A DNA stretch of 64,000 nucleotides from Proteiniphilum acetatigenes DSM 18083 (GCF_000380985.1 NZ_KB905694.1:124001-188000); one strand, 5' to 3'. Numbered from the stretch's first letter, positions 7,820 through 17,351 are shown. Program-made: numbers and translations. Notes: a model not told the origin generated them from the letters alone.

Positions 7820-10357
7820 ATGGCCAGAAGAAAGAAAAAAAGACAAAGACAAAAACCAAAACAAGGACAAAAGAAGAGGATTGTCTCCTTTTTGAAGAAT
7901 GAACGGGTACATTTCATCTCGGGGGTGATTATCGCCTTCATGGGTATCTTCATGTTGCTTGCTATTGTATCATTCTTTTTTACCGGCGCAGACGACCAAA
8001 GCAAAGTAATAAACAAAACATACTTAGAGGTAGTACGCTCGGGCGCATCCGAGATAGATAACTGGACGGGTGCAGGCGGTGCCTACATTGCAGAAAGACT
8101 GGTGAATGACTGGTTTGGCCTGTTCTCTGCACTTATTCCCATCTTCCTGATCTATATCGGATTGCGTATAATGAATGTTACGAGTCTCTCATTCCTGAAA
8201 GCCCTTTTTATCACCGCATTCGGTCTTATCGGCGGTTCAGTCTCCAGCGCCTTCATTCTGGACAGGCTTTTTCCGGATACTCATGTAAAATGGGGTGGCT
8301 CACATGGTATCCAGATTGAACAGATATTGGAAAACAGTGTAGGATGGCCGGGCATTATATTGCTTATCTTATTGTTCATCACGATTATTGTAGTGGCATT
8401 CCGGAAGAGTTCGATGTACAAGATACAGGAGACACTGATCAATAGTACATCCTCTTTTGCTCCGCAAAACGAAATATCCTCTACCATTGAAGAAGACGAC
8501 TGGGATGAGCCTGAAAAAGAGAAAAAGCCGGGATTGATCAGGCGGTTCTTCACATGGTTGAAGAAAGTAAAGCCTTTCAGGGAAGAGGAGCACGAACAGG
8601 AAGCATATGAGCAGGATAAAGAAACACCTCAGACAGTGCAACGGGAAACCCCAACTGCCAATACTACACACAACTTTACGGAGTCCACGACTATATCTCC
8701 AAAGCCATCCGTAACAAAGAAGCTACTTCAGGTAGAGGATGATTTCGAAGTGATCGTTCCGGAGGATGATGAAGCTATCCACACACCCCATGCGGAAGAA
8801 AATAAGCAAAAAGAAGAAACCGGGCTTCCGGAATTGACACCGGAGTTGGAAGAAGATTACGACCCGCGGAAAGATCTCTCTTCATTCAGATTCCCCACTA
8901 TGAACCTGTTGAAGATATATAATACAGGCGACAGAGCTGTGGATATGGACGAGCAGAATGAAAATAAAGAAAAGATCATTCACACATTACGCAATTACGG
9001 TATCGAAATAACCTCTATCAAAGCGACTGTAGGTCCTACTATTACGCTTTACGAGATCGTACCTCAAGCGGGCGTACGTATTTCAAAGATCAGGAATCTT
9101 GAAGATGATATTGCACTCAGCCTCTCCGCACTGGGTATCCGTATCATTGCACCCATGCCCGGAAAGGGAACCATCGGTATTGAAGTTCCCAATAAAGACC
9201 CGCAGATCGTTTCGATGCAATCGGTGATCAGCTCCAAAAAGTTTCAGGAATGTGACTACGAACTACCTGTAGCATTGGGAAAGACCATTACCAACGAAGT
9301 CTTTATCTTCGACCTTACCAAAATGCCCCACCTGTTAGTGGCAGGGGCCACCGGGCAAGGAAAATCGGTCGGCTTGAACGCCATCATTACCTCTTTGTTG
9401 TATAAAAAGCATCCGTCGGAGATGAAGATGGTACTGATCGACCCCAAGATGGTGGAGTTCAATATCTATTCCGCTGTCGAAAAGCACTATCTGGCGAAAC
9501 TGCCGGATGAAGAGAAAGCCATTATCACCGATGTGACCAAAGTGACCCAGACACTGAACTCACTCACCAAAGAGATGGACGACCGTTATGAGTTGCTGAT
9601 GAAGGCGCACGTCCGTACCGTCAAGGAATATAACGAAAAGTTTGTCAAACGCCGTCTGAACCCCGAAAAGGGACATAGGTATATGCCTTACATCGTGGTA
9701 GTGATTGATGAGTTTGGTGATCTGATCATGACGGCCGGAAAAGAGATCGAGATGCCTATCGCCCGTATTGCACAGAAAGCGCGTGCCGTAGGGATGCATA
9801 TGGTAATCGCCACACAGCGTCCTACTACCAACATCATCACCGGAACCATCAAAGCGAACTTTCCTGCCAGGATGGCCTTCCGGGTTACTTCCCAGATCGA
9901 CTCCCGCACCATTCTCGACATGAGCGGGGCCAACCAGCTCATCGGACGGGGGGATATGCTCTTTTCACAAGGAAGTTCGCTTATCCGTATCCAGTGTGCA
10001 TTTGTGGATACTCCCGAAGTGGAAGAGATCTCCCAATACATCGGAAAACAGCGGGGGTATGATGCTGCTTTCGCACTTCCGGAGGTGATTTCCGATATGG
10101 AAGCCGGACCCGGTGCTGCCGACCTGGGTGACAGGGATCCTCTTTTTGATGAGGCCGCCCGCCTTATCGTAGTACATCAGCAGGGATCTACCTCGCTTAT
10201 ACAGCGTAAGTTCTCTATCGGCTATAACCGTGCCGGAAGACTGATGGATCAACTCGAAGCCGCAGGAATAGTAGGTGCCGTACAGGGCAGCAAGCCCCGC
10301 GAAGTATTCATTGCCGATGAATATTCACTGGAAAAGTTGTTGGATTCATTGAGGTAA
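7820..10357 (+). CDS. ftsK: DNA translocase FtsK/SpoIIIE
   Basis: Septum-located DNA pump that clears and resolves chromosome termini during division. In order: a very basic N-terminus (MARRKKKRQRQ), four membrane helices (to about residue 195), an acidic linker (about 220-350), then the motor with the alpha, beta and gamma parts. Walker A is GATGQGKS with K515; Walker B is VVVIDEFGDL. The C-terminal winged helix that reads polar chromosome sequences is intact (RLIVVHQQGSTSLIQRKFSI, SKPREVFI). 845 residues, normal for Bacteroidetes, which have a shorter linker than E. coli. Followed after about 95 bases by a LolA-like gene, a conserved neighbourhood in this phylum. Confidence 0.97.
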   Translation: MARRKKKRQRQKPKQGQKKRIVSFLKNERVHFISGVIIAFMGIFMLLAIVSFFFTGADDQSKVINKTYLEVVRSGASEIDNWTGAGGAYIAERLVNDWFGLFSALIPIFLIYIGLRIMNVTSLSFLKALFITAFGLIGGSVSSAFILDRLFPDTHVKWGGSHGIQIEQILENSVGWPGIILLILLFITIIVVAFRKSSMYKIQETLINSTSSFAPQNEISSTIEEDDWDEPEKEKKPGLIRRFFTWLKKVKPFREEEHEQEAYEQDKETPQTVQRETPTANTTHNFTESTTISPKPSVTKKLLQVEDDFEVIVPEDDEAIHTPHAEENKQKEETGLPELTPELEEDYDPRKDLSSFRFPTMNLLKIYNTGDRAVDMDEQNENKEKIIHTLRNYGIEITSIKATVGPTITLYEIVPQAGVRISKIRNLEDDIALSLSALGIRIIAPMPGKGTIGIEVPNKDPQIVSMQSVISSKKFQECDYELPVALGKTITNEVFIFDLTKMPHLLVAGATGQGKSVGLNAIITSLLYKKHPSEMKMVLIDPKMVEFNIYSAVEKHYLAKLPDEEKAIITDVTKVTQTLNSLTKEMDDRYELLMKAHVRTVKEYNEKFVKRRLNPEKGHRYMPYIVVVIDEFGDLIMTAGKEIEMPIARIAQKARAVGMHMVIATQRPTTNIITGTIKANFPARMAFRVTSQIDSRTILDMSGANQLIGRGDMLFSQGSSLIRIQCAFVDTPEVEEISQYIGKQRGYDAAFALPEVISDMEAGPGAADLGDRDPLFDEAARLIVVHQQGSTSLIQRKFSIGYNRAGRLMDQLEAAGIVGAVQGSKPREVFIADEYSLEKLLDSLR

Positions 10358-10453
10358 GCGATCGGTATAATCTTCGGATGTAGACTGTCAAAATAAACTA
10401 ACTCCCGTTTTTGCAGTCCAATCCATCAAACAAATAAAACCAAAACAGCTAAA

Positions 10454-11098
10454 ATGAAGACGATCACATCCATATTATTAATTTTTCTCCTGTCAGGATA
10501 TACATTCGCCCAGAATTCAAACGATGCCAGGGCGCTTTTGGACAAAGCATATGCCACTTACGAGGCTTCCGACGGTATCAGATTATCATTCAAATCGACA
10601 CTGACCGATAAGGATGGAACAGCCTATATACCCCAGTCAGGAGAAGCCTATATAAAAGGCGATAAATTCAAACTCGAGATGGAAGCGATGGATATCTGGT
10701 TCGACGGAAAAACTCAATGGGTATTGATGAAAGATGTGAACGAAGTGAATATCAGTGCTCCTACAACCAGTGAAATAGCTTCTATCAGCCCGCTGGCGCT
10801 TCTGGGGATATACAAGAACGGATTTACGTTGAAAACACCTGCTTCCAAAACAATCAGCGGAAGGAGCACACACCTGATCGACATGGTTCCCGCCAGTCAG
10901 AATAAAGATTTTAAATCTATCACTGCAGCCATTGATAAGGAGAGCGGCAATATCATACAAGTGATCCTTACCATGGCCGATGGAATGAAAAATAAAATCG
11001 ATATTTCCGGCTACAACACTAATCATCAATTTAGTGATACCATATTCAGATTCGACAAAAACGATTATCCCGGCGTTGAAATAGTGGATCTCAGGTAA
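10454..11098 (+). CDS. LolA-like periplasmic lipoprotein carrier
   Basis: 214 residues with a signal peptide ending at about TFAQ (residue 20). The LolA fold is indicated by the DGIRLSFKSTLTDKDGTAYIPQSGEAYIKGDKFKLEM beta strands, by WFDGKTQWVLMKDVNEVNIS and by the C-terminal KNDYPGVEIVDLR. LolA ferries lipoproteins from the inner-membrane Lol transporter across the periplasm; Bacteroidetes rely on many lipoproteins, including the Sus proteins encoded further on. It lies between ftsK and trxB, the usual order in the group. The family tie is confident; direct evidence for lipoprotein carriage in this lineage is only by homology. Confidence 0.85.
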   Translation: MKTITSILLIFLLSGYTFAQNSNDARALLDKAYATYEASDGIRLSFKSTLTDKDGTAYIPQSGEAYIKGDKFKLEMEAMDIWFDGKTQWVLMKDVNEVNISAPTTSEIASISPLALLGIYKNGFTLKTPASKTISGRSTHLIDMVPASQNKDFKSITAAIDKESGNIIQVILTMADGMKNKIDISGYNTNHQFSDTIFRFDKNDYPGVEIVDLR

Positions 11099-11166
11099 GT
11101 CCATATTTTCCGTTTACTGCAAATAGATTATGATAATAACCGATGCGGTATATGGAAGAAAAGTTG

Positions 11167-11174
11167 TAACTTTG
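11167..11174 (+). promoter_or_regulatory. Candidate -7 element for trxB
   Basis: TAACTTTG fits TAnnTTTG. No TTTG is found at the expected -33 position. If used, the trxB leader would be about 175 bases and would contain dispersed element copy B as RNA. Confidence 0.45.
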
Positions 11175-11239
11175 AACTAATTAATAACCCATACACCTTC
11201 TCCCGGTATAACAACAGTGAAGAAGGATTTTAAATTCAA

Positions 11240-11347
11240 CGTTTTCATTAAGCTAAATGATTAGAGGCCAAACAAGTTTGGCCTCTACCATAGCGAGAAT
11301 TGGAAATCGAGGAGCGAAGGCGACTCAAAACGACTAATGTAATTGAA
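11240..11347 (+). repeat. Dispersed element copy B, just upstream of trxB
   Basis: Single-unit copy of the element seen at four places. It begins with CGTTTTCATTAAGC, has the longest hairpin of the family at 11262-11287 (12 base pairs closed by AA), then ATAGCGAGAATTGGAAATCG, GAGGAGCGAAGGCGACTCAA and AACGACTAATGTAATTGAA. It ends 8 bases before the trxB start codon and is in sense orientation. Confidence 0.85.
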
Positions 11348-11355
11348 AAATAAAT

Positions 11356-12297
11356 ATGAGAAATAAAACACGTTGCCTGATCATCGGATCAGGACCGGCC
11401 GGCTATACAGCTGCCATTTACGCTTCACGAGCAAATCTCGAACCCATTCTTTATGAGGGTTTGGAGCCGGGAGGACAGCTAACGACTACCACCGAGGTAG
11501 AGAATTTCCCCGGTTATCCCGAGGGGATTACAGGGCCGGAGATGATGGAAGATCTTAAAAAACAGGCGCAAAGATTCGGCACGGAAGTCCGTTCCGGAAG
11601 AGCTACTGCTGTCGACTTTTCGGTACGTCCGCTCAAAGTAACCATTGACAATGAACAGGTGATTGAGGCTGACACAGTCATTATCTCTACCGGAGCATCT
11701 GCCAAATACCTCGGCCTACTGGATGAAATCAAGTACGCCGGACAAGGAGTGTCGGCCTGTGCTACCTGCGACGGTTTCTTTTATCGTAAGAAAGTGGTAG
11801 CTGTAGTCGGCGGCGGCGATACTGCCTGTGAAGAGGCTACCTATCTGTCAGGCCTGGCTAACAAAGTCTACATGATTGTCCGCAAGGATCACCTGCGTGC
11901 TTCGAAGATCATGCAGGAGCGTGTAATGAATAATCCCAAAATTGATATCCTTTTCGAACATAATGCGGTAGGTCTCTACGGTGAAAACGGAGTGGAAGGC
12001 GTCCATTTGGTAAAACGCATGGGTGAACAGGATGAGGAACGGTACGACCTCCCCATCGACGGATTCTTCCTCGCTATCGGCCACACTCCCAACACTGATA
12101 TATTCAAAGATTTCATCAAGATGGACAAGGTAGGTTATATTATTACTGAACACCCTACTGCAAAAACCAATGTCGGAGGTGTTTTCGCCTGTGGCGACGC
12201 AGCCGATCCCATTTACCGTCAGGCTGTCACGGCAGCCGGAACCGGATGCAGGGCTGCTATAGATGCGGAACGTTATCTTGCAGAAAAAGGATTGTAA
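11356..12297 (+). CDS. trxB: Thioredoxin reductase
   Basis: NADPH-dependent flavoenzyme that reduces thioredoxin. 313 residues, the normal length. The FAD-binding motif GSGPAGYTAAIYA is at the N-terminus, the redox-active pair is C135/C138 in CATCDG, the NADPH motif is VVGGGDTACEEA, and the C-terminal FAD motif GVFACGDAAD is intact. The start ATG lies immediately after dispersed element copy B, with only AT-rich bases between, so any effect of that element on translation would fall on this start. Third member of the conserved ftsK, lolA, trxB order, though probably with its own promoter. Confidence 0.97.
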   Translation: MRNKTRCLIIGSGPAGYTAAIYASRANLEPILYEGLEPGGQLTTTTEVENFPGYPEGITGPEMMEDLKKQAQRFGTEVRSGRATAVDFSVRPLKVTIDNEQVIEADTVIISTGASAKYLGLLDEIKYAGQGVSACATCDGFFYRKKVVAVVGGGDTACEEATYLSGLANKVYMIVRKDHLRASKIMQERVMNNPKIDILFEHNAVGLYGENGVEGVHLVKRMGEQDEERYDLPIDGFFLAIGHTPNTDIFKDFIKMDKVGYIITEHPTAKTNVGGVFACGDAADPIYRQAVTAAGTGCRAAIDAERYLAEKGL

Positions 12298-12340
12298 AAA
12301 ACAGTTTACTACTGCTTATCCTATTCAATAACCGGGAAGG

Positions 12341-12374
12341 AGGAGAACCACTGGATTTTTCTCCTTCTTTGTTT
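12341..12374 (+). terminator. Probable terminator after trxB
   Basis: AGGAGAA (12341-12347) pairs with TTCTCCT (12359-12365), followed by TCTTTGTTTT. Seven-base-pair stem with an 11-base loop, 44 bases after the trxB stop. Confidence 0.6.
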
Positions 12375-12436
12375 TGAGACGATTCATAGTAGAGTTGAAA
12401 GATATCCGTGATAAGGACCGTTTTAACATTTCATTT

Positions 12437-12467
12437 TTTTTCATCACGAATATTAATCGTATTTTTG
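12437..12467 (+). promoter_or_regulatory. Candidate promoter for the secreted protein gene at 12498
   Basis: TTTT (one mismatch to TTTG), 19 bases, then TATTTTTG (fits TAnnTTTG) at 12460-12467. The start codon follows 30 bases later. Confidence 0.5.
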
Positions 12468-12497
12468 TCTTTTATAATACATGACACGTAAACGAGC

Positions 12498-13205
12498 ATG
12501 AAAAAATTTCTGTTACTTACAGGTATACTCTTATCGGGAATATCTCTCTTTGCACAACAATTTGATGGAACCTATAAAAACGGAGCCGACTCTATTGCTT
12601 TTTCGAATGAAAAAGTAATATTCCGCATAAGCGGTTTCGGAGGACTTTCTTCAGCGCACGCAGGAGAAGGCACCTATGAATTGGCCGGTGATTACCTGTT
12701 TATTCATACATCCGATTATTCCGGGAATAAGACTACCTATGAGTTACTGGATAGTTCCGGAAAAGACACTTGCGTTGTTCATACGGTCAGTCCGCAGAAT
12801 TATGCTGTTCAGGGCATATTGGTGGAATCACGAAGTAAATCGGGTAAACTCATCAGCGGTAAGGTAACAGGCAATGATGGAAAAGTATTCTTTACACCTT
12901 GCAATAAAATCTCCTCCATTTCAGCTACTTCACTGGGGTATAACTCCATCTCCCTTGATTATACGCCGGGAAAAGATTATAGGATAAAACTTGCAGAGAA
13001 CGATATAATAGAAAACAGGACAGTTGCTTTCAAGATCAATTTCATTGACGAGGAAACCCTCTCCCTGCTGATGCTGACGGACGATTTTAATACCGGCAGA
13101 AACAGAGACAAAGAGTTACAGAAATTAGAGAATAGAGCACGAAAAACCAATAAACTGGATAAACGGTTAAAAAAGGTCTATATACCCTATAACAGGAGAA
13201 ACTAA
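12498..13205 (+). CDS. Secreted protein of unknown function with a beta-rich, regulatory-domain-like part
   Basis: 235 residues with a signal peptide (cleavage near LFAQQ, residue 20). I do not recognise a named family. The middle (about residues 95-165: SKSGKLISGKVTGNDGKVFF, SATSLGYNSISLDY) resembles the carboxypeptidase-regulatory/CNA-B-like beta-sandwich common in Bacteroidetes secreted proteins, where a SLGY motif recurs. The C-terminal 50 residues are basic and helical (KELQKLENRARKTNKLDKRLKKV), which is unusual for an exported protein and could bind nucleic acid, peptidoglycan or membrane surfaces. Single gene with its own promoter and a shared bidirectional terminator. Confidence 0.65.
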   Translation: MKKFLLLTGILLSGISLFAQQFDGTYKNGADSIAFSNEKVIFRISGFGGLSSAHAGEGTYELAGDYLFIHTSDYSGNKTTYELLDSSGKDTCVVHTVSPQNYAVQGILVESRSKSGKLISGKVTGNDGKVFFTPCNKISSISATSLGYNSISLDYTPGKDYRIKLAENDIIENRTVAFKINFIDEETLSLLMLTDDFNTGRNRDKELQKLENRARKTNKLDKRLKKVYIPYNRRN

Positions 13206-13215
13206 TTCCTTGTAC

Positions 13216-13248
13216 AAAACGTTTGCCGGTTATGCCAGCAAACGTTTT
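13216..13248. terminator. Bidirectional terminator between the secreted protein gene and yqeY
   Basis: Perfect 11-base-pair stem AAAACGTTTGC / GCAAACGTTTT with an 11-base loop; A and T tracts on both sides let it work for either strand. The right arm overlaps the last codons of yqeY (stop at 13230-13232). Confidence 0.8.
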
Positions 13249-13679
13249 ACTGTTTCGGAGATATCTTTTCCTTCGGCCTTGCCTGCAAGTTGTTTGGACG
13301 CAATCCCCATCACTTTCCCCATCTCTTTCAGGGAAGATGCCCCTACCTCCTCAATAATACGCTTCACAGCGGCTTCCAGTTCTATAGGCGAAAGTTGTGC
13401 CGGAAGGAATTCCCGGATCACCTCCATTTGTGCGATCTCCGGTTCGGCAAGATCATCCCGTTTTTGTGCAGTATAAATCTCCGCACTGTCCCTACGCTGT
13501 TTCACCATCTTCTGCAAAAGAGCTGTCGTCGCCCCTTCCGTAAGTTCATCGCCCGCTCCTTTGGCTGTTTTAGCTTCCAGCAATTCTTTCTTGATTGCCC
13601 TCAATGCCTCCAGCCGCACCTTATCCTTGGCCAGCATGGCTTTCTTTATCTCGTCGGTAATGGTATCTATTAGTGACAT
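13230..13679 (-). CDS. YqeY (GatB/Yqey domain) protein
   Basis: 149 residues, full length for the GatB/YqeY family, whose helical domain is also the tail of the amidotransferase subunit GatB and is thought to contact tRNA. Typical segments: MLAKDKVRLEALRAIKKELLEA, the YTAQKRDDLAEPEIAQMEVIREFLP block and the C-terminal MGKVMGIASKQLAGKAEGKDISETVKRLL. No catalytic role is known for stand-alone members. It is the last gene of the division cluster, 62 bases after ftsZ, and this ftsZ-yqeY link is common in Bacteroidetes. Confidence 0.92.
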   Translation of the reverse strand: MSLIDTITDEIKKAMLAKDKVRLEALRAIKKELLEAKTAKGAGDELTEGATTALLQKMVKQRRDSAEIYTAQKRDDLAEPEIAQMEVIREFLPAQLSPIELEAAVKRIIEEVGASSLKEMGKVMGIASKQLAGKAEGKDISETVKRLLA

Positions 13680-13741
13680 ATTTTTGATTTGTTGATGTGA
13701 TAATGTGATGATTTGTTGATTTCAAAATCTCATGATACAGA

Positions 13742-15046
13742 TTAATCGAACAGAGAGGATGATTGTTGTTGCTGCACATCAGATGAGAAAATACGGGGAT
13801 TAAAGGTGGACTCCCGTTTAAACACAGGTGTCTTTTCCAATGCCTCCAATACTTTATCGTCATCCAGTTCGTCGATAGTCAATACGAAAGGCTCTAATCG
13901 GTAGTTAACACTGGTCAGTGTTTTCAGCCCGGTTTTGCCGTAATATTTCTCGATCAGATCCTTGTCTTTTTTCTCCTGTGCCAGTTTCGCATCCTTTTCG
14001 ATCTGTTGCTGGATCTGCTCGGCTCGGCTCTTTTCCTGTTCATGCTCTTCGATACCCGGCACGCTAGTAATCGAAAAACCGGTAGCGAGCAATGTCACCT
14101 TCACCTCTTCGTCGAGCGACTCTTCCACGGCAGCTCCCCAGATAACCTCTATCTCTCTGCTAAATTTCGACATAAAGTCGTGGAGCGCATTCATCTCTTC
14201 CATCATCAGCGGATGTGCTTCGCCAAAAGAGAGATTGATAAGTATCTTCTTGGCACTGAAGACATCGTTATTATTGAGTAACGGTGAGTGCAGCGCATTC
14301 TTTATCGCATCGTTGATCCTGTCCTCTCCTTTACCCAGACCACTACTCATAATAGCCACACCACCGTCTTTCAGTGTGGTGTTCACATCGGCAAAGTCGA
14401 GGTTCACATGTCCGTGCACGGTAATGATCTCGGCGATGCTCCTGGCGGCTGTAGCCAAAGTATCATCCGCTTTGGCAAAAGCATTCAACATAGTCAGGTC
14501 GCTGTAGATATCACGCAGGCGTTCGTTATTGATCACCAGCAGCGCATCTACGTTTTTCGCCATCTCTTCCACCCCTTTCAATGCCTGCACGATTTTCCTT
14601 GGGCCTTCAAACATAAAGGGAATGGTTACAATACCAACCGTGAGCACTCCCATATCTTTTGCCACACGAGCCACCACGGGAGCAGCTCCTGTTCCTGTTC
14701 CACCACCCATCCCGGCAGTGATAAAAACCATCCGCGTGCCGTCGTTCAGGAGATCTTCAATCAGATCGACACTCTCTTCAGCTGCACGCTGTGCAATCTC
14801 GGGTTTATTCCCGGCTCCAAGTCCTCCGGTGGTCTGACCGCCCAGTTGTACCTTTACGGGTACCGGCGATTCCATCAACGCCTGGTTATCAGTATTACAC
14901 AAAGCGAAAGAGACATCGTGTATCCCCTCTTGAAACATATGGTTCACAGCGTTACCGCCGCCGCCACCCACACCGATTACTTTGATAATAGCGTCAGTGC
15001 GGCTCTCTATCTGAAAATCCAATAATTCGTCGTCCATCTGTTGCAA
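13742..15046 (-). CDS. ftsZ: Cell division protein FtsZ
   Basis: Tubulin-like GTPase that forms the Z ring. 434 residues. The nucleotide-binding loop VIGVGGGGGNAVNHM is at residues 23-37, the tubulin signature GGGTGTGAAP at 114-123 and the synergy loop NLDFADVNTTLKDGGVAIM is intact. After the core (to about 320) there is an acidic linker and a short C-terminal region with the KTPVFKRE segment, which probably corresponds to the FtsA-binding peptide, then a glutamine/serine-rich tail. An alternative start is the Met three codons downstream. The gene lies 12 bases after ftsA, so the pair is surely co-transcribed. Confidence 0.97.
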   Translation of the reverse strand: MQQMDDELLDFQIESRTDAIIKVIGVGGGGGNAVNHMFQEGIHDVSFALCNTDNQALMESPVPVKVQLGGQTTGGLGAGNKPEIAQRAAEESVDLIEDLLNDGTRMVFITAGMGGGTGTGAAPVVARVAKDMGVLTVGIVTIPFMFEGPRKIVQALKGVEEMAKNVDALLVINNERLRDIYSDLTMLNAFAKADDTLATAARSIAEIITVHGHVNLDFADVNTTLKDGGVAIMSSGLGKGEDRINDAIKNALHSPLLNNNDVFSAKKILINLSFGEAHPLMMEEMNALHDFMSKFSREIEVIWGAAVEESLDEEVKVTLLATGFSITSVPGIEEHEQEKSRAEQIQQQIEKDAKLAQEKKDKDLIEKYYGKTGLKTLTSVNYRLEPFVLTIDELDDDKVLEALEKTPVFKRESTFNPRIFSSDVQQQQSSSLFD

Positions 15047-15058
15047 ATAAAAACAGTG

Positions 15059-16405
15059 TTATTCATCATCATCTTCAGAGAAAATACCTCCGAATACATC
15101 TTCCATTTTCGAGAAAAATCCTCCCTCCTGTTTCTCAGACTTGGATTTCTTCGCTTTAGGAGGTTTCGGTTTTTTTTCGGGTTTCGAATTTCGTCCTATC
15201 CCGCTGAACCAACCGGAAGCACCGGATCTGCCGCTTTCCTCATCTTCAATTTCGACAGGTTCTGATTTTATCATCTCACAATTCTCTTCACCAAAAAGAA
15301 GCATTCCCAACGCCTGGGTAAAGGCGGGGTCATGCATCAGATCGGGAAAATTATTGACCAATGTTTTTTTGGCAGATGCTCTTCTTACCGGCATCTTCAG
15401 TTTCTGTGTGAGATAGAGGTCCAGGTTTTTGAGTTGCGAGGCACCCCCTGTAATAATCAATCCTGCCCCCAACTGGCCTTCATATCCCGACAGAGAGATC
15501 TGTTCCTTGATATTGGCCGTTATTTCATCCAGCCGCATGCCTATCACCTTATTCAGTTCGGTAAGATCGACATCCGGTTTCGAAGAAAAAGGAGACAAGA
15601 ACACAGGTCCGTCCTGACTTTCGAAAGCTTTTCCGAATTTTATCTTAAGTTGTTCAGCATCGTTCTCGGTAAAGTTCAACGCACAGATATCTTTCGTGAG
15701 ATTCTTTCCGCCAAAAGGAATGACTATCATCCGACGGAGTATTCCACCTTTGTAGACCGACAGCGTGGTAGTGCCCGCCCCAAAATCCAGAAAAACACAA
15801 CCTAACTCTTTTTCCTCATCATTTAACGCAATGGATGCCGATGCCATCGGCCCTACGATATAATCTGCAATCTCCAGATCGGTTTTGGCAGTAATACTCT
15901 TCTCTATGTTTACGAGTAGATTGGGACGCCCGACAATCAGCTTGAAACCGGCCTCTATCTCGGAGCCTGTTACTCCCACCGGACCCGGTTCCGGTTTATC
16001 GTCGATATAATATTCCACATCTGCAATCCTGTAATTGCGTTTCAGTTCGGGCTGGAATTTTTCGGCCGATTTACGTAACCGATTCACCTCTTCCTCTGTG
16101 ACCATCCCGGATGAGATCCGCAGCATCTCACTGAATTCCATCGTATGCAATGATTGCCCTGAGAGAGTAACATATACTTTACCGATTCTTCGCTCCAGGC
16201 TATTTTCGAGCATCATGATCAGTTTATGTACATTCGCTCCGGCCTGTTCGATATTGTAAATCATACCTCTGCGGATCGAGTTCCCGGAATCGATGGAACT
16301 GCTTGCCAGAATGGAGATAACCCCATTTTCGTTTTTACGGCCAACAACTCCTTTGATCTTGGAAGTGCCAAGATCAATTACAGCTATAAATCCTGATTGC
16401 GTCAT
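15059..16405 (-). CDS. ftsA: Cell division protein FtsA
   Basis: Actin-like ATPase that anchors FtsZ to the membrane. 448 residues. The actin-family phosphate-1 motif AVIDLGTSKIKGVVG begins at residue 9, the phosphate-2 motif FLDFGAGTTTLSVY and adenosine motif GLIITGGASQLKN follow. The tail after about residue 390 is lysine/proline-rich and ends in acidic residues and a possible amphipathic segment (GGFFSKMEDVFGGIFSE), a plausible membrane-targeting helix. Directly upstream of ftsZ. A 149-base spacer with a hairpin separates it from ftsQ. Confidence 0.96.
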   Translation of the reverse strand: MTQSGFIAVIDLGTSKIKGVVGRKNENGVISILASSSIDSGNSIRRGMIYNIEQAGANVHKLIMMLENSLERRIGKVYVTLSGQSLHTMEFSEMLRISSGMVTEEEVNRLRKSAEKFQPELKRNYRIADVEYYIDDKPEPGPVGVTGSEIEAGFKLIVGRPNLLVNIEKSITAKTDLEIADYIVGPMASASIALNDEEKELGCVFLDFGAGTTTLSVYKGGILRRMIVIPFGGKNLTKDICALNFTENDAEQLKIKFGKAFESQDGPVFLSPFSSKPDVDLTELNKVIGMRLDEITANIKEQISLSGYEGQLGAGLIITGGASQLKNLDLYLTQKLKMPVRRASAKKTLVNNFPDLMHDPAFTQALGMLLFGEENCEMIKSEPVEIEDEESGRSGASGWFSGIGRNSKPEKKPKPPKAKKSKSEKQEGGFFSKMEDVFGGIFSEDDDE

Positions 16406-16521
16406 ATTATTCAGTCAAAGATGAACCTTGGTTACAGTTACATTATTTTTTTAACAAACGTCCTGACAATGCCTTTTGTTTGCTTTTTAACATCATTTGC
16501 ACCAAAGCAATTTACGTATAC

Positions 16522-16549
16522 CAGCCGGAAATGAAATTTTCACCGGCTG
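16522..16549. other. Hairpin between ftsQ and ftsA
   Basis: CAGCCGG (16522-16528) pairs with CCGGCTG (16543-16549) across a 14-base loop, six bases after the ftsQ stop. No T run follows on the minus strand, so it is more likely an RNA-stability or attenuation structure than a strong terminator. It would separate ftsAZ from the upstream mur/ftsQ transcript. Confidence 0.45.
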
Positions 16550-16554
16550 CATAC

Positions 16555-17286
16555 CTATTTTTTCGTACAAACCACCTGGTTATCATACTTCAGATTGATG
16601 GAAGAATAGCGATTCCATCCCACCACATTGAGTCCTTCCTCCACAAAACGGGCAAATTTGGCCAGCTTTGCCTGATAATCGTCGAGACTTCCCATAATGA
16701 TCCTGAAATCACCTGCCCTCGGGATCAACTCCACATCCTGATTCTTTTGCACTACTATCTGCTCTATCCATGCATCCCAATCGGGATGGGAACTGAGGAA
16801 GAGGGCAAAGTCATACAGTTGGTTCCGGGCAAATTCCTCGTCAATAACCCCGGTGGCGACAGGTACATACACAGCGAAATTACCGGATACAGGCATGATA
16901 CGTCGCTCATTATCCACATAGAAATTGCCCTTTATATCAGAGATAACTCTCAATACCGGTTTTCGTTGAGATACCGTCGCCATAACAGAACCACCCGGGG
17001 TGATGAACACCCTTGCAGACTCCACCAGCCTGTTGGTAAGGATGGTATCCCGGATGGCCAGCGTGTTGATCTCACCGAATGTCTTGCCGACCGGATCGAG
17101 GTCGTACCGCTTTACCAGATTCACAATATCCTGCGTCGATACAAACCGGTAGTGGGCACTGTCTTCAATCACTACGCCAAAACTCTCACATACTCTGTTC
17201 CTCGACATATCCCTGAAATAGGATGTCGAAAAGATCAGGTAGCCAATGACCACCGCCGCAATCAATATGATGAGAATTTTTTTCAC
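16555..17286 (-). CDS. ftsQ: Cell division protein FtsQ (DivIB-like)
   Basis: 243 residues: one N-terminal membrane helix (residues 3-20), then a periplasmic part. The POTRA-like start is seen as VIEDSAHYRFVSTQDIVNLVK and the conserved beta domain as SARVFITPGGSVMATVSQRKPVLRV followed by NFYVDNERRIMPV. Sequence conservation of FtsQ is low, so the call rests on topology, length and position between murC and ftsA, where ftsQ is expected. It links the early Z ring to FtsL/FtsI/FtsW at the septum. Confidence 0.9.
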   Translation of the reverse strand: MKKILIILIAAVVIGYLIFSTSYFRDMSRNRVCESFGVVIEDSAHYRFVSTQDIVNLVKRYDLDPVGKTFGEINTLAIRDTILTNRLVESARVFITPGGSVMATVSQRKPVLRVISDIKGNFYVDNERRIMPVSGNFAVYVPVATGVIDEEFARNQLYDFALFLSSHPDWDAWIEQIVVQKNQDVELIPRAGDFRIIMGSLDDYQAKLAKFARFVEEGLNVVGWNRYSSINLKYDNQVVCTKK

Positions 17287-17351
17287 CTGATAAAAATATT
17301 TATCACCTGCAAAGATACAATTTGTTATTCAATCGCATGAACTCTTCAAAA

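Noticed and set aside
14288-15025. Plus-strand frame of 245 codons opposite ftsZ
   Set aside because: Antisense shadow of a strongly conserved gene; composition is that of reversed FtsZ codons.
16480-17340. Plus-strand frame of 286 codons opposite ftsQ, longer than ftsQ itself
   Set aside because: Histidine/isoleucine-rich antisense composition, no family pattern, no start signals; the minus-strand product fits FtsQ by topology and position.
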